Counted from the stretch's first letter, positions 24,258 through 33,842 are shown. The stretch: DNA of 64,000 bases from Paenibacillus pasadenensis DSM 19293 (GCF_000422485.1 NZ_AULW01000036.1:1-64000); one strand, 5' to 3'. The notes: generated by a model from the sequence alone, not told the origin. Made by a program: numbers and translations.

Positions 24258-27200
24258 ATGAATCGAACGAGGTGGAAGCCGGTCGCGATGTCGCTGCTGG
24301 CGCTGCTGCTCTGGATCGGCAGCCTGCCGGCGCTGGCGGGAGCCGCGATGGCGGCGGACAGCGCGCAGCCGGAGCTGCCGCAGGGCAAGGTGCGCATCAA
24401 GAACCTGTGGAAAAGCAACTATCTGTACGAGGGCTCGGACGGCAAGGTGCGCTACGGCAAGACGAATCCGTCCGACGAGTCCTCGCACTGGACGGTCGAA
24501 TGGCAGGAAGGCGGCGCTCTGCTGCGCAACGTCCGCACCGGCCACGTCGTCACGGCGGCGGGAGCGGGCGAGCTCGGCGCCGCGCTGCAGGCGAAGGAGA
24601 CCGGCGCGCCGGGAGCGGAGGAGCGCTGGCGCATCGTGCCGACCGCGACGCGAGACTACTACAACCTCGTCAGCGCGGCGGACCCGGCGGGCAAGCGCGC
24701 GATCCACGAGGAGCGGCAGCTCGGCTGGGCGGAGCTCGGCTCGGACGTGAACCTCGGCTTCGACAGCCCGAAGTGGACGTTCGTGCCGCTGGACGCGCCG
24801 CAGCCGGTGCAGCTGGAGTCCCGCAGCCATCCGGGACAGGTCATGGTGGAATATGCGGCGAAGGACGGGGAGCCGACCGTCGGCTTCGCGGCGCGGCCGG
24901 CGACGGACCGGGCCTCCCAGTGGATGCTGGAGCCGGATGCGGCCAGCGGCGCGGTCGCGATCCGCAACGTCGGCTCCGGGCGCTATATCGTGCAGCGCGA
25001 TCCGGACTGGGCGGCCGTGCGGACGGGCGAGCGGGACGGCGCGTCGCCCGGCCTGACGCTCTGGAAGCAGGAGGCCGCGGACGACGGCTGGTTCACGCTG
25101 GAGAACGTCCAGGCGTCCGGCAGCCTGCTGAACGCGCAGTTTCCGGACGATACGGACGTGCGCTCGAACGGCTGGCCGGGCGGCAAGGGCAATCCGACTG
25201 CGCATTGGCGGGCGGTCCCGCTCAGCGAGATCGAGCCGGTGCGTCTCGCGGCCTACACGGACGCGCAGCGGCCGACGGACTTCCTCTATGAGCAGGGCGG
25301 CGAGCTGAAGCATGGAGCCGTATCGGAGGCGCTCGGCAACGAAGCCGCCTCGCTGTGGCTCGTCGAGGACTACGACGGCGCGAAGCGGCTGCGGAGCGCG
25401 GCCAGCGGGCGCTACATCGTTCGCGGCGGCGCGTCCGGCGTGTCGCTCGCGGCGCAGGCGGCTCCTGGAGACGGCTCGACATGGGCGTTCACGGAGTCCG
25501 ACGAGTACGACGACTACGTGACGATCGGCAGCGCCTCGGGCGAGGCGGCCTATGTGGCCGGCGGGGCGGACGGCATGGCGGCGATCAGCGGCGACGCCGC
25601 CTCGCTCGGCTCGCAGTGGCAGCTGGCCGATCCGAATACGCTGCCGGCGGGCGACGGACCGGTCTACCTCCGCATCCAGAACGCCTGGGGGCCGGACAAC
25701 CGCTTTTACCTGTACGAATCGGAGGACGGCCTGCTCAAGTACGGCAACGCGCGCACGGACGGCCGGGATCAGTGGGTCGTCCACAAGTTCGAGGGGCGCA
25801 AGCTGATCGAGAACCGGGCGACCGGCCATCATGTCCGTCTCGGCGCCGAATACGGCGGCCGGATCGGGCTGGCGGCGCTGACGCCGGGCGAGGAGCGCTC
25901 CGGCGGCTACGTCTGGACGATCCGCAATGCCGGCGAAGGCGACATGCTCGTGAGCAGCGTGCGGGACAAGCATCCCGGCGAGCGGCCGCTGAAGTACATG
26001 TCCATCCAGAACTTGACGAAATACGCCGAGTACGGCGTCATCAACCCCGGCTGGTCGAGCCCGCGCTGGCGCTTCGTGCCGGTCGTGCCGGACAAGCAGC
26101 GGCTGTTCCGGTTCCGCATCGCCGGCACGGACGATCAGTATCTGCTCGATGTCCAGGCCGGAGCGGATGCTGCCGTCGGCACGGCGACGTACGGGCCGGC
26201 GGACGCTGCGGACCCGGCCTCGATCTGGTATCTGGAGGACGCCGGCGCCGCAGGCGTCGTGCGGCTCAAAAATCAGGGCAGCGGCCGTTATGCGGCGCTG
26301 GAGAACATCGCGGGCCATGAGGCCGACGACGAGCCGGCGGAATCGCCGCAGACGCTCGCTTCCGTCGGCTCCGACTGGGCCAGCGTCAAATGGGCGGTCG
26401 GCACCGTCGCGGATACCGTCTACTCCACGATCCAGAGCCGCTGGGCCGGGCATTATCTGCTCGCCGGACAGGCGGCGGACGGCTCGCCGGCGATCCGGCT
26501 GAGCAAGGCGGCCGGCGCCGGCGAGCGGGACGCGGCGCGCTTCATCGCCGAGCCGGCGGCCAGCGGGCCGAAGCAGCCGCCGCAGGAGCCGGTGCGCATC
26601 CGCTCGGCGTCCGGCCAAGGCTGGCTGTACGAGAATCCGTCCGGCATCGTGCTGTACGGCAGTCCGAGCGAGCGGGACGGCTCGTCGCATTGGACGCTCG
26701 AGCGTCGGGAGAGCGGCGGCTGGAGCATCCGCAACCGGGCGAGCGGCCATCTGCTCCGCTTGAACGCCGACTATCCGTTCCTGGAAAGCCTCGCCGCAGG
26801 GGAGGCGGCTCCGGAAGCGGCCGCCTGGGCGGCCGAGCAGACGGCCGACGGCGGCGCTTGGCTGCTGCGCAGCCTGTACGGCGAGTTCAGCGACGAATTC
26901 GTGCATGTCGGCAGCGGGGCCGGGTATGCGGAGCATGGACTGGCGCTCGATTCGGCGTCGACGGCGCGCTGGCAGCTCGAGCCGGCGCCGGCGGAGATGG
27001 ATGCGCCTGCGGCCGCGGAGCCGCGCCGCGCGGACACGTCGACGCCGATGCTGGAGGCGGCGAACGCGGTCACGATCGCGCCGTCCGGCGCGCCCGGCCT
27101 GAAGCTCGCCGATCGCGGCGGCAAGCCGCAGCTCCTGGCTGCGGACGAGGAGGATGCCTCGGCGCGCTGGCGGCAGGTGGACACGAACGGCCGCCAGCTG

Positions 27201-30200
27201 CTGCGCAACGAGGCGACCGGCTCGTATCTGGCGATGACGGCGGCAGGCGTGCCGGAGCTGCTGCCTGCCGGCGGCCTGCGCACGGCGGCGGGCGGACTCG
27301 CTGCGGAAGCGCAGTGGAGCATGGAGGAGCGGCTCGGCTACCGCATCCTGCGCTCGATTCAGGGGGACGGCTATCTGGCCGCTGCGGGCGGGGACTCGCT
27401 CGCCCGATCCGGCGAGGCCGGCGACGCCGCTGTGCGGTGGAGGCTGGAGCCGGCGCGGGCGGATATCGTCTATCCCGCCGAAAAGGCGTTCAAGGCGGAC
27501 GGCATGTATCGGTTCGCCGTGACGGCTCCAGAGGCAGGCGCGTATGCGATCCGCCTCGCGTGGGACGGAGCGGCGCCTGCCGCCGCCCAGCCGAAGGCGG
27601 CGGTGAACGGCTTGCCGGCTGCGGGCATCGCTGCCCGGGCGGGCTGGACGGCCGAGCTGCGGCAAGGCGTCAACGTCATCTCCGTGGCGGACGCCGGCAA
27701 GCTTCGCTCGCTGGTCGTGTCGGACAGCATCGCGCCGGACGATCGCGGCGCGACGGCGGCCTACGTCTCCTATGAAGCGGAGCACATGGATGTGAAAGGG
27801 GAGCGGATCGGCCCGTCGCGGCTGCATCGCACGCTCGCCTCGGAGGCTTCCGGCCGCGAGGCCGTGCAGCTCCGCCAGCAAGGCGACTATGTCGAGTTCG
27901 CCGCCGCAGAGGCGGCCGACGCGCTCGTGCTGCGTTACTCCATTCCGGATACGCTGGACGGCTCCGAGCAGGAGCGCACGCTGTCCTTGTACGTGGATGG
28001 CCAGTTCCGGCAGAAGCTGACGCTGACGAACCGGAACTCCTGGGTGTACGGCAGCTATCCGTGGTCGAACGATCCAGCCCAGGGCAGCGGCCACCGCTTC
28101 TATGACGATGTCCGCGCCCGGATCGGCGACGTTCCGGCCGGCTCGGTCATCCGGCTGCAAAAGGATGGCGGCGACGACGCGGCGTCCTACACGCTGGACG
28201 CCGTCGACCTGGAGCGGGCGGACGCGGCCTACGCCAAGCCGGACGGCTTCGTATCCGTGACGGATTACGGCGCGGTGTCCGGCGACGGACAGGACGATAC
28301 GGCGGCGCTCAAAGCCGCCCTGCAAGCGGCTGGCGGCGCGGACGGCGGCGTCTGGTTCCCGGCGGGAAGCTTTGATTTTACAGAGGAGGTGCTGGATCTC
28401 GGGAACGCGGTCATCCGCGGAGCGGGAGTCTGGCATACGGAGCTGAACGGCGCGCGCTTCTACGGCCACGGCGGCAAGGTCGGCGTCTATGACCTGTTCA
28501 TCGACGGCAACGTGGCGGATCGCGACGACGAGGCGTTCGACAATGCGTTCCACGGCGCGTTCGGTCCCGGCTCGGTCATTCAGAACGTCTGGGTCGAGCA
28601 TGCCAAGGCGGGGCTCTGGCTGACCCAGCCGATCGGCGAGAAGGTCCGCACGAAAGGGCTGTACATGGCCGGGCTGAGGCTGCGCAACCTGCTGGCGGAC
28701 GGCATCAACTTCGCGGTAGGCACCTCGGACAGCCTGATGGAGCAGAGCGAGGTCCGCTATCCGGGCGACGACGGCATCGCGATGTGGTCGTTCACCGATC
28801 CCAAGCTGGCCGAGCCGAACGGAGCGGAGCGTACGCCGAGCGTGAACAACGCGGCTCGCTTCAATACGGTGTCGCTGCCGTGGCTGGCGGACAACATCGC
28901 GGTGTTCGGCGGCGGGGGCAACCGGATCCAGGACAACCTGCTCCGGGATACGGTCGTTAACGGAGCGGGCATCGCCGTCTCCACTCGCTTCGCGGCGGAG
29001 CCGTTCGCCGGGGAGACGATCGTCGAGCGCAATACGCTCGTGCGCACCGGCAGCTACGACACCGGCTACGGCATTCCGCTGGGGGCGATCTGGCTGTTCG
29101 CCGGTGAGTCCGACCTGGCCGGCGGCGGGGGCAGCGTCGTCGTGCGCGGCAACGTGGCGCTGGACAGCGCGTATGCGGGCATCACGGTCCACGGCTCGCA
29201 TGAGCTGGGCTCCGTGCTGCTGCAGGACAACGTGCTGGACGGCATGGGGACGAACGGCCTGGAAGCGGCGAAGACGAAGACGGACAACGAGCAGGGCTAT
29301 CCGACCGGCAGCGTTCGGATCGACAACCTGATCGTGCGCGGCGAGCGGATGAAGGACGCCTTCGCCGGTCCGCCGGGAAGGCTGACGTTCGAGGAATGGA
29401 ACGAAGGGTTCGCTTCGCGCGTCAAGCCGTTCTCGGTCAGGCTGGAGGACGGACAGGATTCGCGGTTCGTCCTGACGGGCGGAGCATCGTCGGCCCTGGC
29501 CGTGCGGGATGCGGCCGGGACGGACCGGACGGCCGATGCGGCCGTCACCGTCCAGCCGCCGTCGGCAGCCTCGTATGCGGACGGCCGCCTGAACGCGCTG
29601 GCGGCCGGTCAAGCGGCGGTGACGGTCCGTCTCGGCGGCGCCGAGCGGAAGTATACGCTGACCGTGAGGGAGGCGGATGCGGCAGCGACGCCGACGCCGG
29701 ATACGGGAGTGACGCCGACGCCGGATACGGGAGCGGGTCCGTCCGCGACGCCGACGCCGAGCGCGACGCCGACGCCGACGTCGGCACCGGCGCATGCGGC
29801 GGAACAGGCGCTGCTGGCCGCCATCGCGGACGGCAAAGCGGAGGTGCTGCTGCCGCTCGGCGCGGACGGCCGCCTGCGGCTGAGCCTGGATGCGCTGGCC
29901 CGCGCGGCCGCGGCCAAGCCGCAGCCGCAGCTGCTCGTGCAGGCGGGAGGCGCCGAGCTGCGCCTGCAGCCGGACGCTCTGCTGCGCGCGCTGCGCACGA
30001 CGGCGGCGGCAGCGGGCGCGAAGCCGGAGCTGGAGCTGCGGCTCGGCTCGGCGGATGAAGCCGCGGCATCGGCGCTTCGCCGCGCCGCGCAGGCGGCCGG
30101 GTTCCGCCTGGCGGGCACGGCGGTGGAGGCGAGCATCGACGCCGTCTGGGCAGGCGGCTCGCAGCCGCTGGCGTTCCGCCCGGCCGACCGGCCGCGGCTG

Positions 30201-30899
30201 AGCATCGGCGCGGAGGCTGGCGCGAGCGCGCTGCTGCGGCTCGCCTCGGCGGACGGCGCAGCGGCGGGGCTGCCGGCCCGCTTCGCAGGCGGCAAGGCGT
30301 CGGCGGCTCCGGCCGGCGGAGGCGCGTTCGCCGCCGCCGTCCGCTCGGCCGCGGCGTTCGCCGACACGGCCGGCCACTGGGCTGCGGCCGACATCGCCCG
30401 CCTGGCCGGGCTCGGCCTGGCGCAGGGCGCGGGCGGCCGCTATGAGCCGGCGCGCTCCATTACGCGCGCGGAGCTGACGGCGCTGCTCGTCCGCGCGCTG
30501 CAGCTGCCGGCCGGCGACAGCGCGAGCGCGCCGCGCGACGTAGCGGCAGGCGCCTGGCATGCCGCGGCGGTGCGCGCGGCGCTGGCCGCCGGCCTCGCGC
30601 AGGGCGATGCGGACGGACGCTTCCGTCCGAGCGCGCCGGTGAGCCGCCAGGAGCTGGCGGCGCTCGCCTCGCGGGCTGCAAGCCAGCTTGGCGTGGCGGC
30701 TAGGGCTGCGGGCGCGGCATCGGCGGCTTATGCCGACGCGGACGCCATCGCGCGCTGGGCGGCGGAGCCGGTCGCCGACGCGGCCCGCCTCGGCCTGATG
30801 GCCGGCGATGGCGGGCGGTTCGAGCCGGCCCGCGCCGTCACCCGCGCGGAAGCGGCGGCGGTGCTCGTCCGCCTGCTGCGGCTGGCGGAGCTGATCTAG
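24258..30899 (+). CDS. Giant SLH-anchored GH87-like alpha-1,3-glucanase/mycodextranase candidate
   Basis: A 2213-residue exported protein. Order: signal peptide (about 1-34); about seven repeated modules of beta-trefoil character (about 47-1070, each with a WxxE-like phrase such as SHWTVE and an RNxxTGH-like phrase); two carbohydrate-binding-like regions, the second starting YEAEHMDV (about 1171-1325); a right-handed beta-helix domain opening VTDYGAVSGDGQDDTAAL (about 1329-1750); a Big2/linker region with TPTPDTG repeats (about 1811-1850); and three SLH domains (about 2032-2213). Asp1481 (ADGINF) and Asp1504-Asp1505 (YPGDDGIAMW) lie 23 and 24 residues apart, as does the catalytic triad I recall for GH87 alpha-1,3-glucanases. 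Substrate is inferred. ATG 24258 follows AAGGGGG by 7 bases; a cre-like site precedes it. Confidence 0.82.
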   Translation: MNRTRWKPVAMSLLALLLWIGSLPALAGAAMAADSAQPELPQGKVRIKNLWKSNYLYEGSDGKVRYGKTNPSDESSHWTVEWQEGGALLRNVRTGHVVTAAGAGELGAALQAKETGAPGAEERWRIVPTATRDYYNLVSAADPAGKRAIHEERQLGWAELGSDVNLGFDSPKWTFVPLDAPQPVQLESRSHPGQVMVEYAAKDGEPTVGFAARPATDRASQWMLEPDAASGAVAIRNVGSGRYIVQRDPDWAAVRTGERDGASPGLTLWKQEAADDGWFTLENVQASGSLLNAQFPDDTDVRSNGWPGGKGNPTAHWRAVPLSEIEPVRLAAYTDAQRPTDFLYEQGGELKHGAVSEALGNEAASLWLVEDYDGAKRLRSAASGRYIVRGGASGVSLAAQAAPGDGSTWAFTESDEYDDYVTIGSASGEAAYVAGGADGMAAISGDAASLGSQWQLADPNTLPAGDGPVYLRIQNAWGPDNRFYLYESEDGLLKYGNARTDGRDQWVVHKFEGRKLIENRATGHHVRLGAEYGGRIGLAALTPGEERSGGYVWTIRNAGEGDMLVSSVRDKHPGERPLKYMSIQNLTKYAEYGVINPGWSSPRWRFVPVVPDKQRLFRFRIAGTDDQYLLDVQAGADAAVGTATYGPADAADPASIWYLEDAGAAGVVRLKNQGSGRYAALENIAGHEADDEPAESPQTLASVGSDWASVKWAVGTVADTVYSTIQSRWAGHYLLAGQAADGSPAIRLSKAAGAGERDAARFIAEPAASGPKQPPQEPVRIRSASGQGWLYENPSGIVLYGSPSERDGSSHWTLERRESGGWSIRNRASGHLLRLNADYPFLESLAAGEAAPEAAAWAAEQTADGGAWLLRSLYGEFSDEFVHVGSGAGYAEHGLALDSASTARWQLEPAPAEMDAPAAAEPRRADTSTPMLEAANAVTIAPSGAPGLKLADRGGKPQLLAADEEDASARWRQVDTNGRQLLRNEATGSYLAMTAAGVPELLPAGGLRTAAGGLAAEAQWSMEERLGYRILRSIQGDGYLAAAGGDSLARSGEAGDAAVRWRLEPARADIVYPAEKAFKADGMYRFAVTAPEAGAYAIRLAWDGAAPAAAQPKAAVNGLPAAGIAARAGWTAELRQGVNVISVADAGKLRSLVVSDSIAPDDRGATAAYVSYEAEHMDVKGERIGPSRLHRTLASEASGREAVQLRQQGDYVEFAAAEAADALVLRYSIPDTLDGSEQERTLSLYVDGQFRQKLTLTNRNSWVYGSYPWSNDPAQGSGHRFYDDVRARIGDVPAGSVIRLQKDGGDDAASYTLDAVDLERADAAYAKPDGFVSVTDYGAVSGDGQDDTAALKAALQAAGGADGGVWFPAGSFDFTEEVLDLGNAVIRGAGVWHTELNGARFYGHGGKVGVYDLFIDGNVADRDDEAFDNAFHGAFGPGSVIQNVWVEHAKAGLWLTQPIGEKVRTKGLYMAGLRLRNLLADGINFAVGTSDSLMEQSEVRYPGDDGIAMWSFTDPKLAEPNGAERTPSVNNAARFNTVSLPWLADNIAVFGGGGNRIQDNLLRDTVVNGAGIAVSTRFAAEPFAGETIVERNTLVRTGSYDTGYGIPLGAIWLFAGESDLAGGGGSVVVRGNVALDSAYAGITVHGSHELGSVLLQDNVLDGMGTNGLEAAKTKTDNEQGYPTGSVRIDNLIVRGERMKDAFAGPPGRLTFEEWNEGFASRVKPFSVRLEDGQDSRFVLTGGASSALAVRDAAGTDRTADAAVTVQPPSAASYADGRLNALAAGQAAVTVRLGGAERKYTLTVREADAAATPTPDTGVTPTPDTGAGPSATPTPSATPTPTSAPAHAAEQALLAAIADGKAEVLLPLGADGRLRLSLDALARAAAAKPQPQLLVQAGGAELRLQPDALLRALRTTAAAAGAKPELELRLGSADEAAASALRRAAQAAGFRLAGTAVEASIDAVWAGGSQPLAFRPADRPRLSIGAEAGASALLRLASADGAAAGLPARFAGGKASAAPAGGGAFAAAVRSAAAFADTAGHWAAADIARLAGLGLAQGAGGRYEPARSITRAELTALLVRALQLPAGDSASAPRDVAAGAWHAAAVRAALAAGLAQGDADGRFRPSAPVSRQELAALASRAASQLGVAARAAGAASAAYADADAIARWAAEPVADAARLGLMAGDGGRFEPARAVTRAEAAAVLVRLLRLAELI

Positions 30900-30943
30900 C
30901 TCGACGCCGGGCTTGCGCCCGGCCCGCAGCGAGCGCAATCAAG

Positions 30944-30984
30944 AACGGGATCAAGCGGAGAACATCCCGCTTGATCCCGTTTTG
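30944..30984 (+). terminator. Terminator of the GH87-like gene
   Basis: AACGGGATCAAGCGG pairs perfectly with CCGCTTGATCCCGTT (15 bp), followed by TTTGC. It lies 44 bases after the stop. Confidence 0.85.
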
Positions 30985-31044
30985 CTTGCCGATGCGAAGC
31001 TTTATACTAGAGATCACGACATTTCGAACAAGGGAGGGAACGCC

Positions 31045-31290
31045 ATGATGCCGATCAAGCTGCCGCTGGAGCAGAAAAAGGAGCTGGCGGAAAGCCTGCA
31101 AGACTTCGCGGACCGCGAGCTCGACTTGCCGCTCGGAAGCATCGCCGCGGAGGCGCTGCTCGACCATATGATCGCCGCGCTGGCTCCGCATCTGTACAAC
31201 AAGGGCGTCGACGACGCGATGAAGCTGCTCGGACAGCGGATGCTGCAGGTCGAGGACGACCTGCATGCGCTCAAGCGGACGATCCGCTGA
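31045..31290 (+). CDS. DUF2164 family small protein
   Basis: This 81-residue acidic helical protein matches the DUF2164 family: IKLPLEQKKELAESLQDF, then LGSIAAEALLDHMI, PHLYNKGVDDAMKLL, and a C-terminal LQVEDDLHALK. No member has a firmly known function. AGGGAGGG lies 6 bases before ATG 31045; a second ATG follows directly, and a much longer upstream extension would cross the terminator of the preceding gene. It stands alone, ending in a strong hairpin at 31370. Confidence 0.85.
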   Translation: MMPIKLPLEQKKELAESLQDFADRELDLPLGSIAAEALLDHMIAALAPHLYNKGVDDAMKLLGQRMLQVEDDLHALKRTIR

Positions 31291-31369
31291 GCGGCCGGCT
31301 GCCGGAATCCGCAGGCATGCTCGGACGAACGCTCGAACGAACGCCATCCGCAGCTCGAACCAGCCGCGA

Positions 31370-31423
31370 GCATGCCGAAAAGGGACCCGACAGCCTGAGC
31401 TGCCGCGTCCCTTTTTGGCATGC
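31370..31423 (+). terminator. Long hairpin terminator after DUF2164
   Basis: GCATGCC.AAAAGGGAC pairs with GTCCCTTTTTGGCATGC, with inner CAGC/GCTG and loop CTGA. The T run lies inside the right arm, so it may work in both directions. Confidence 0.7.
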
Positions 31424-31494
31424 GTCTTGTTGTCGGAGACTCATGAGCCGATCCGGCCGGACCGAATCAATGAGGGCGCGGGCGGCATCTCGGT

Positions 31495-31615
31495 CCAGCT
31501 CCGCTTGCGTACCGCTCGAATTCCGCTTCTCCTCCAGCTCCGCTCGCGTACCGCTCCGAGTTCCGCTTTCGGATCCAGCTCCGCTCGCGCTCCGCTTCCG
31601 CTCTGCTTGCAGTCA
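31495..31615. repeat. Short irregular repeats (CCAGCTCCGCT type)
   Basis: CCAGCTCCGCT occurs at 31495, 31534 and 31575, followed in the first two by GCGTACCGCTC and a TTCCGCTT phrase. It reaches the end of the minus-strand GT2 gene. No gene is seen between 31424 and 31612. Confidence 0.6.
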
Positions 31616-32329
31616 GCCCGGCATGCGGGCCAGCTTCGTCCGGAGCATCGGCGCATAATAGGCTTTGAGCGACTCGAACTCGGGCATGATGCGCGCCAGA
31701 TGCTGGACGGTGCCCATGCCGGCATGGCGGCGGTACAGCGTGAGCGGCTCGTTCAGGTAGTGCATGCCGACGTCATGCAGCGCGATCCGCGCCCACAGGT
31801 CGTAGTCATGCGCGTAGGGCAGGCCGGGGTTGAACCATCCGACGTTCTGAATCAGGCTTCGCAGCATCATGACGGTGCAGCCGTTGACCGGGCAGAAGTC
31901 GAGCATGGAGGCGACGAACGCTTTTTCCGTCGGGAACTTGACCATGCTGCACAGCTGCGTGATTTGTCCGGTCTCGTTGATCGTATTGAAGTCCGTGAAG
32001 CAGAACTGGGCGCGCTTCTCCAGCATGTAGGACACCTGGTTCAGCACCTTGTCGCGGGTGAACAGATCGTCGGAGCTGAGCCAGGCGACGTACTGGCCGG
32101 TCGCGCATTGCATGCCGTAGTTGAGCGCGGTGGCCGTTCCGCCGTTGGCCTTGCTCAGGTAGACGATGCGATGACGGTACGGATCGAGCAGATGCTGGTT
32201 CGAGGTCGAGCCGTCGTCGACGACGATGATCTCGATCGACGGGTAGGACTGATCGAGCACGCTCTGGATCGCTTGCGGAATGTACGGGCAGTTGTAGAAC
32301 GGTATGACAACCGTGACTAACGGCAGCAT
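31613..32329 (-). CDS. GT2 family glycosyltransferase
   Basis: A 238-residue GT-A glycosyltransferase. VTVVIPFYNCPYIPQAI opens the nucleotide-binding fold, IIVVDDGSTSN follows, LSSDD is the DxD-type metal motif, and HDYDLWARIAL is the acidic acceptor-side motif of GT2. It transfers a sugar from an NDP donor, probably onto a surface or cell-wall glycan; neither is identifiable. ATG 32329 is preferred since GAGGTGAT sits 7 bases upstream; a form four residues longer would overlap that site. No other glycan genes adjoin it. Confidence 0.88.
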   Translation of the reverse strand: MLPLVTVVIPFYNCPYIPQAIQSVLDQSYPSIEIIVVDDGSTSNQHLLDPYRHRIVYLSKANGGTATALNYGMQCATGQYVAWLSSDDLFTRDKVLNQVSYMLEKRAQFCFTDFNTINETGQITQLCSMVKFPTEKAFVASMLDFCPVNGCTVMMLRSLIQNVGWFNPGLPYAHDYDLWARIALHDVGMHYLNEPLTLYRRHAGMGTVQHLARIMPEFESLKAYYAPMLRTKLARMPG

Positions 32330-32539
32330 AGCGGGCATCACCTCATCGGATAAGCTGTCACCTCTATCCTATGAGCCTCTCGGCGCCGGCGATAGGGACA
32401 GCTGACGCGAGGCGGCAGCCCAAGTTGCCGTTTTTTCCCCATTGGCCGCTTGAAGGAAGTCTCGACCCCGTCAACGCGCCGTCCTCCTATCCCGCCGCGC
32501 CTGATGCCGCCGCAGGAAGGGAACGCCTGGCCTGCTTGG

Positions 32540-33553
32540 CTACAGCGTCCAGCGGAGCAGCAGCCCCGCCTGCGTGAGCCCGCCGCCGAAGCCGTACAGC
32601 AGCACGAGCTGGCCCGGACGCAGCCGTCCGTCGGCGGCCGCTTCGCGGAGCGCGATCGGGATGGACGCGGCGGAGGTGTTGCCGGTACGCGCGAGCGTCG
32701 TGACCGTCCGCTCCAGCGGAATGCCGGTGCGCTCGCTCATCGCCTCCAGGATGCGCATGTTCGGGTTGTGCGGCACGAACCAGTCGATCTCCTCCGGCGA
32801 CACGCCCGCTTCGCCCAGGAAGGCTCCGATCTCCTCCGGCACGCGGGAGACCGCCCAGCGGTAGACGGCCCGGCCGTTCTGCACGAGCTTGCCGCCGATC
32901 TCCACGGCCTGCCCGCCGATCCGATCGGCGGTCGCCGCGCGGTACAGCTGATGGCCGTCCAGGCCGTCGGTAGCGGCGTGGGCGGCGAGCCAGCTGCGCT
33001 CCTCGTCCGCCTCGCCGGCCTCGACGAGCACGGCGCCCGCACCGTCGCCGAACAGGATGCAGGTCGTGCGGTCGGTATAGTCCGTGATGCGGGACAGCGT
33101 CTCCGCCCCGAGCACGAGAATCTTGCGGAAGGCCCCGCCGGCGATGAGTCCGCCCGCCATATGGAGCGCCGACACGAAGCCGGCGCAGGCGGCCGACAGG
33201 TCCGCCGTTCCGGCTCTCCGCATGCCGAACTCCGCCTGCACGAGCGCGGCTGTCGAAGGGAAGCTCATGTCCGGCGTCGCCGTAGCGACGAGGATGTAGT
33301 CCACATCGTCGATCGCCCTCGGATAGCGCCGCAGAAGATCGCGCACGGCCTCGATGCAGAGCGAGCTCGTGAACTGGCCGTCGGCGGCGATGCGCCTCTC
33401 GGAGATGCCGGTGCGCTGCACGATCCATTCGTCGTTCGTATCGACCATGCGCTCCAGATCGGCGTTGCTCAGCACCTGATCGGGGACGTAGGAGCCGATG
33501 GCGGTAATCCTTGCGGGGGTGGACAGCGCGCCGGCTGGACGGGTTCGATTCAT
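32540..33553 (-). CDS. fabH: Beta-ketoacyl-ACP synthase III
   Basis: FabH of 337 residues starts fatty-acid synthesis by condensing acyl-CoA with malonyl-ACP. The catalytic triad is complete: Cys123 in DLSAACAGF, His262 in VPHNPNMRI and Asn292 in RTGNTSAAS. The N-terminus has the typical ITAIGSYVPDQVLSN and DEWIVQRTGI, and the C-terminus YGFGGGLTQAGLLL. In Gram-positive bacteria FabH often prefers branched primers; that cannot be read here. AAAGGAGGC is the ribosome binding site. A FapR-like operator lies in the promoter. It is not in a fab operon, so it is likely a stand-alone paralogue. Confidence 0.95.
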   Translation of the reverse strand: MNRTRPAGALSTPARITAIGSYVPDQVLSNADLERMVDTNDEWIVQRTGISERRIAADGQFTSSLCIEAVRDLLRRYPRAIDDVDYILVATATPDMSFPSTAALVQAEFGMRRAGTADLSAACAGFVSALHMAGGLIAGGAFRKILVLGAETLSRITDYTDRTTCILFGDGAGAVLVEAGEADEERSWLAAHAATDGLDGHQLYRAATADRIGGQAVEIGGKLVQNGRAVYRWAVSRVPEEIGAFLGEAGVSPEEIDWFVPHNPNMRILEAMSERTGIPLERTVTTLARTGNTSAASIPIALREAAADGRLRPGQLVLLYGFGGGLTQAGLLLRWTL

Positions 33554-33591
33554 GAGGATGCCTCCTTTGAGTGATGGATTGCCAACAGATA

Positions 33592-33608
33592 TTAGTATCT
33601 GGTACTAG
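33592..33608 (-). promoter_or_regulatory. FapR-like operator in the fabH promoter
   Basis: Read on the minus strand the site is CTAGTACCAGATACTAA, close to the FapR consensus as I recall it (TTAGTACCTRRTACTAA). It lies 39 bases upstream of the fabH start codon. A plausible promoter is TTATGG, 17 bases, TACTAA, so the operator fills the gap and overlaps the -10 box. FapR senses malonyl-CoA and represses lipid genes in Bacillus. Confidence 0.75.
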
Positions 33609-33658
33609 TACCTACCATAACTTCATCGGCGGCATCCGTCAAGGAGCGAAGAACCTCC

Positions 33659-33796
33659 GTTCCCAACGCAATCGCGATCGAAGCACGACAGCTCGGCGTC
33701 GGCGGCGACGACAGCTGGGGAGCCCCGGTCCATCCGCAGTTTCGCATTTCGTCCGATCAGGACTACGCTTTCGAGTTCATCCTCGGGCCAAGCCAG
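33659..33796 (+). pseudogene. Remnant of a GH2 beta-galactosidase (LacZ) C-terminus
   Basis: The frame reads IEARQLGVGGDDSWG, then APVHPQFRISSDQDYAFEF and ILGP, matching the end of long LacZ-type beta-galactosidases (the RQxGVGGDDSWGxPVHPEYR phrase). Only about 45 residues remain; there is no start, no ribosome binding site and no more of the enzyme upstream, where the fabH promoter lies. A good terminator follows at 33815, probably the old gene's own. This is decay of a lactose/galactoside gene. Confidence 0.8.
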
Positions 33797-33814
33797 GCCT
33801 GGCGGCCAGCAGCA

Positions 33815-33842
33815 GCCCTCCGCTTCATGGAGGGCTTTTTTT
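33815..33842 (+). terminator. Terminator after the lacZ remnant
   Basis: AGCCCTCC and GGAGGGCT form a perfect 8-bp stem followed by TTTTTT. Confidence 0.85.

Noticed and set aside
24123-30938. 2271-residue minus-strand open frame
   Set aside because: It is the antisense shadow of the GH87-like gene in GC-rich DNA; its composition is Arg/Ala-rich and shows no domains.
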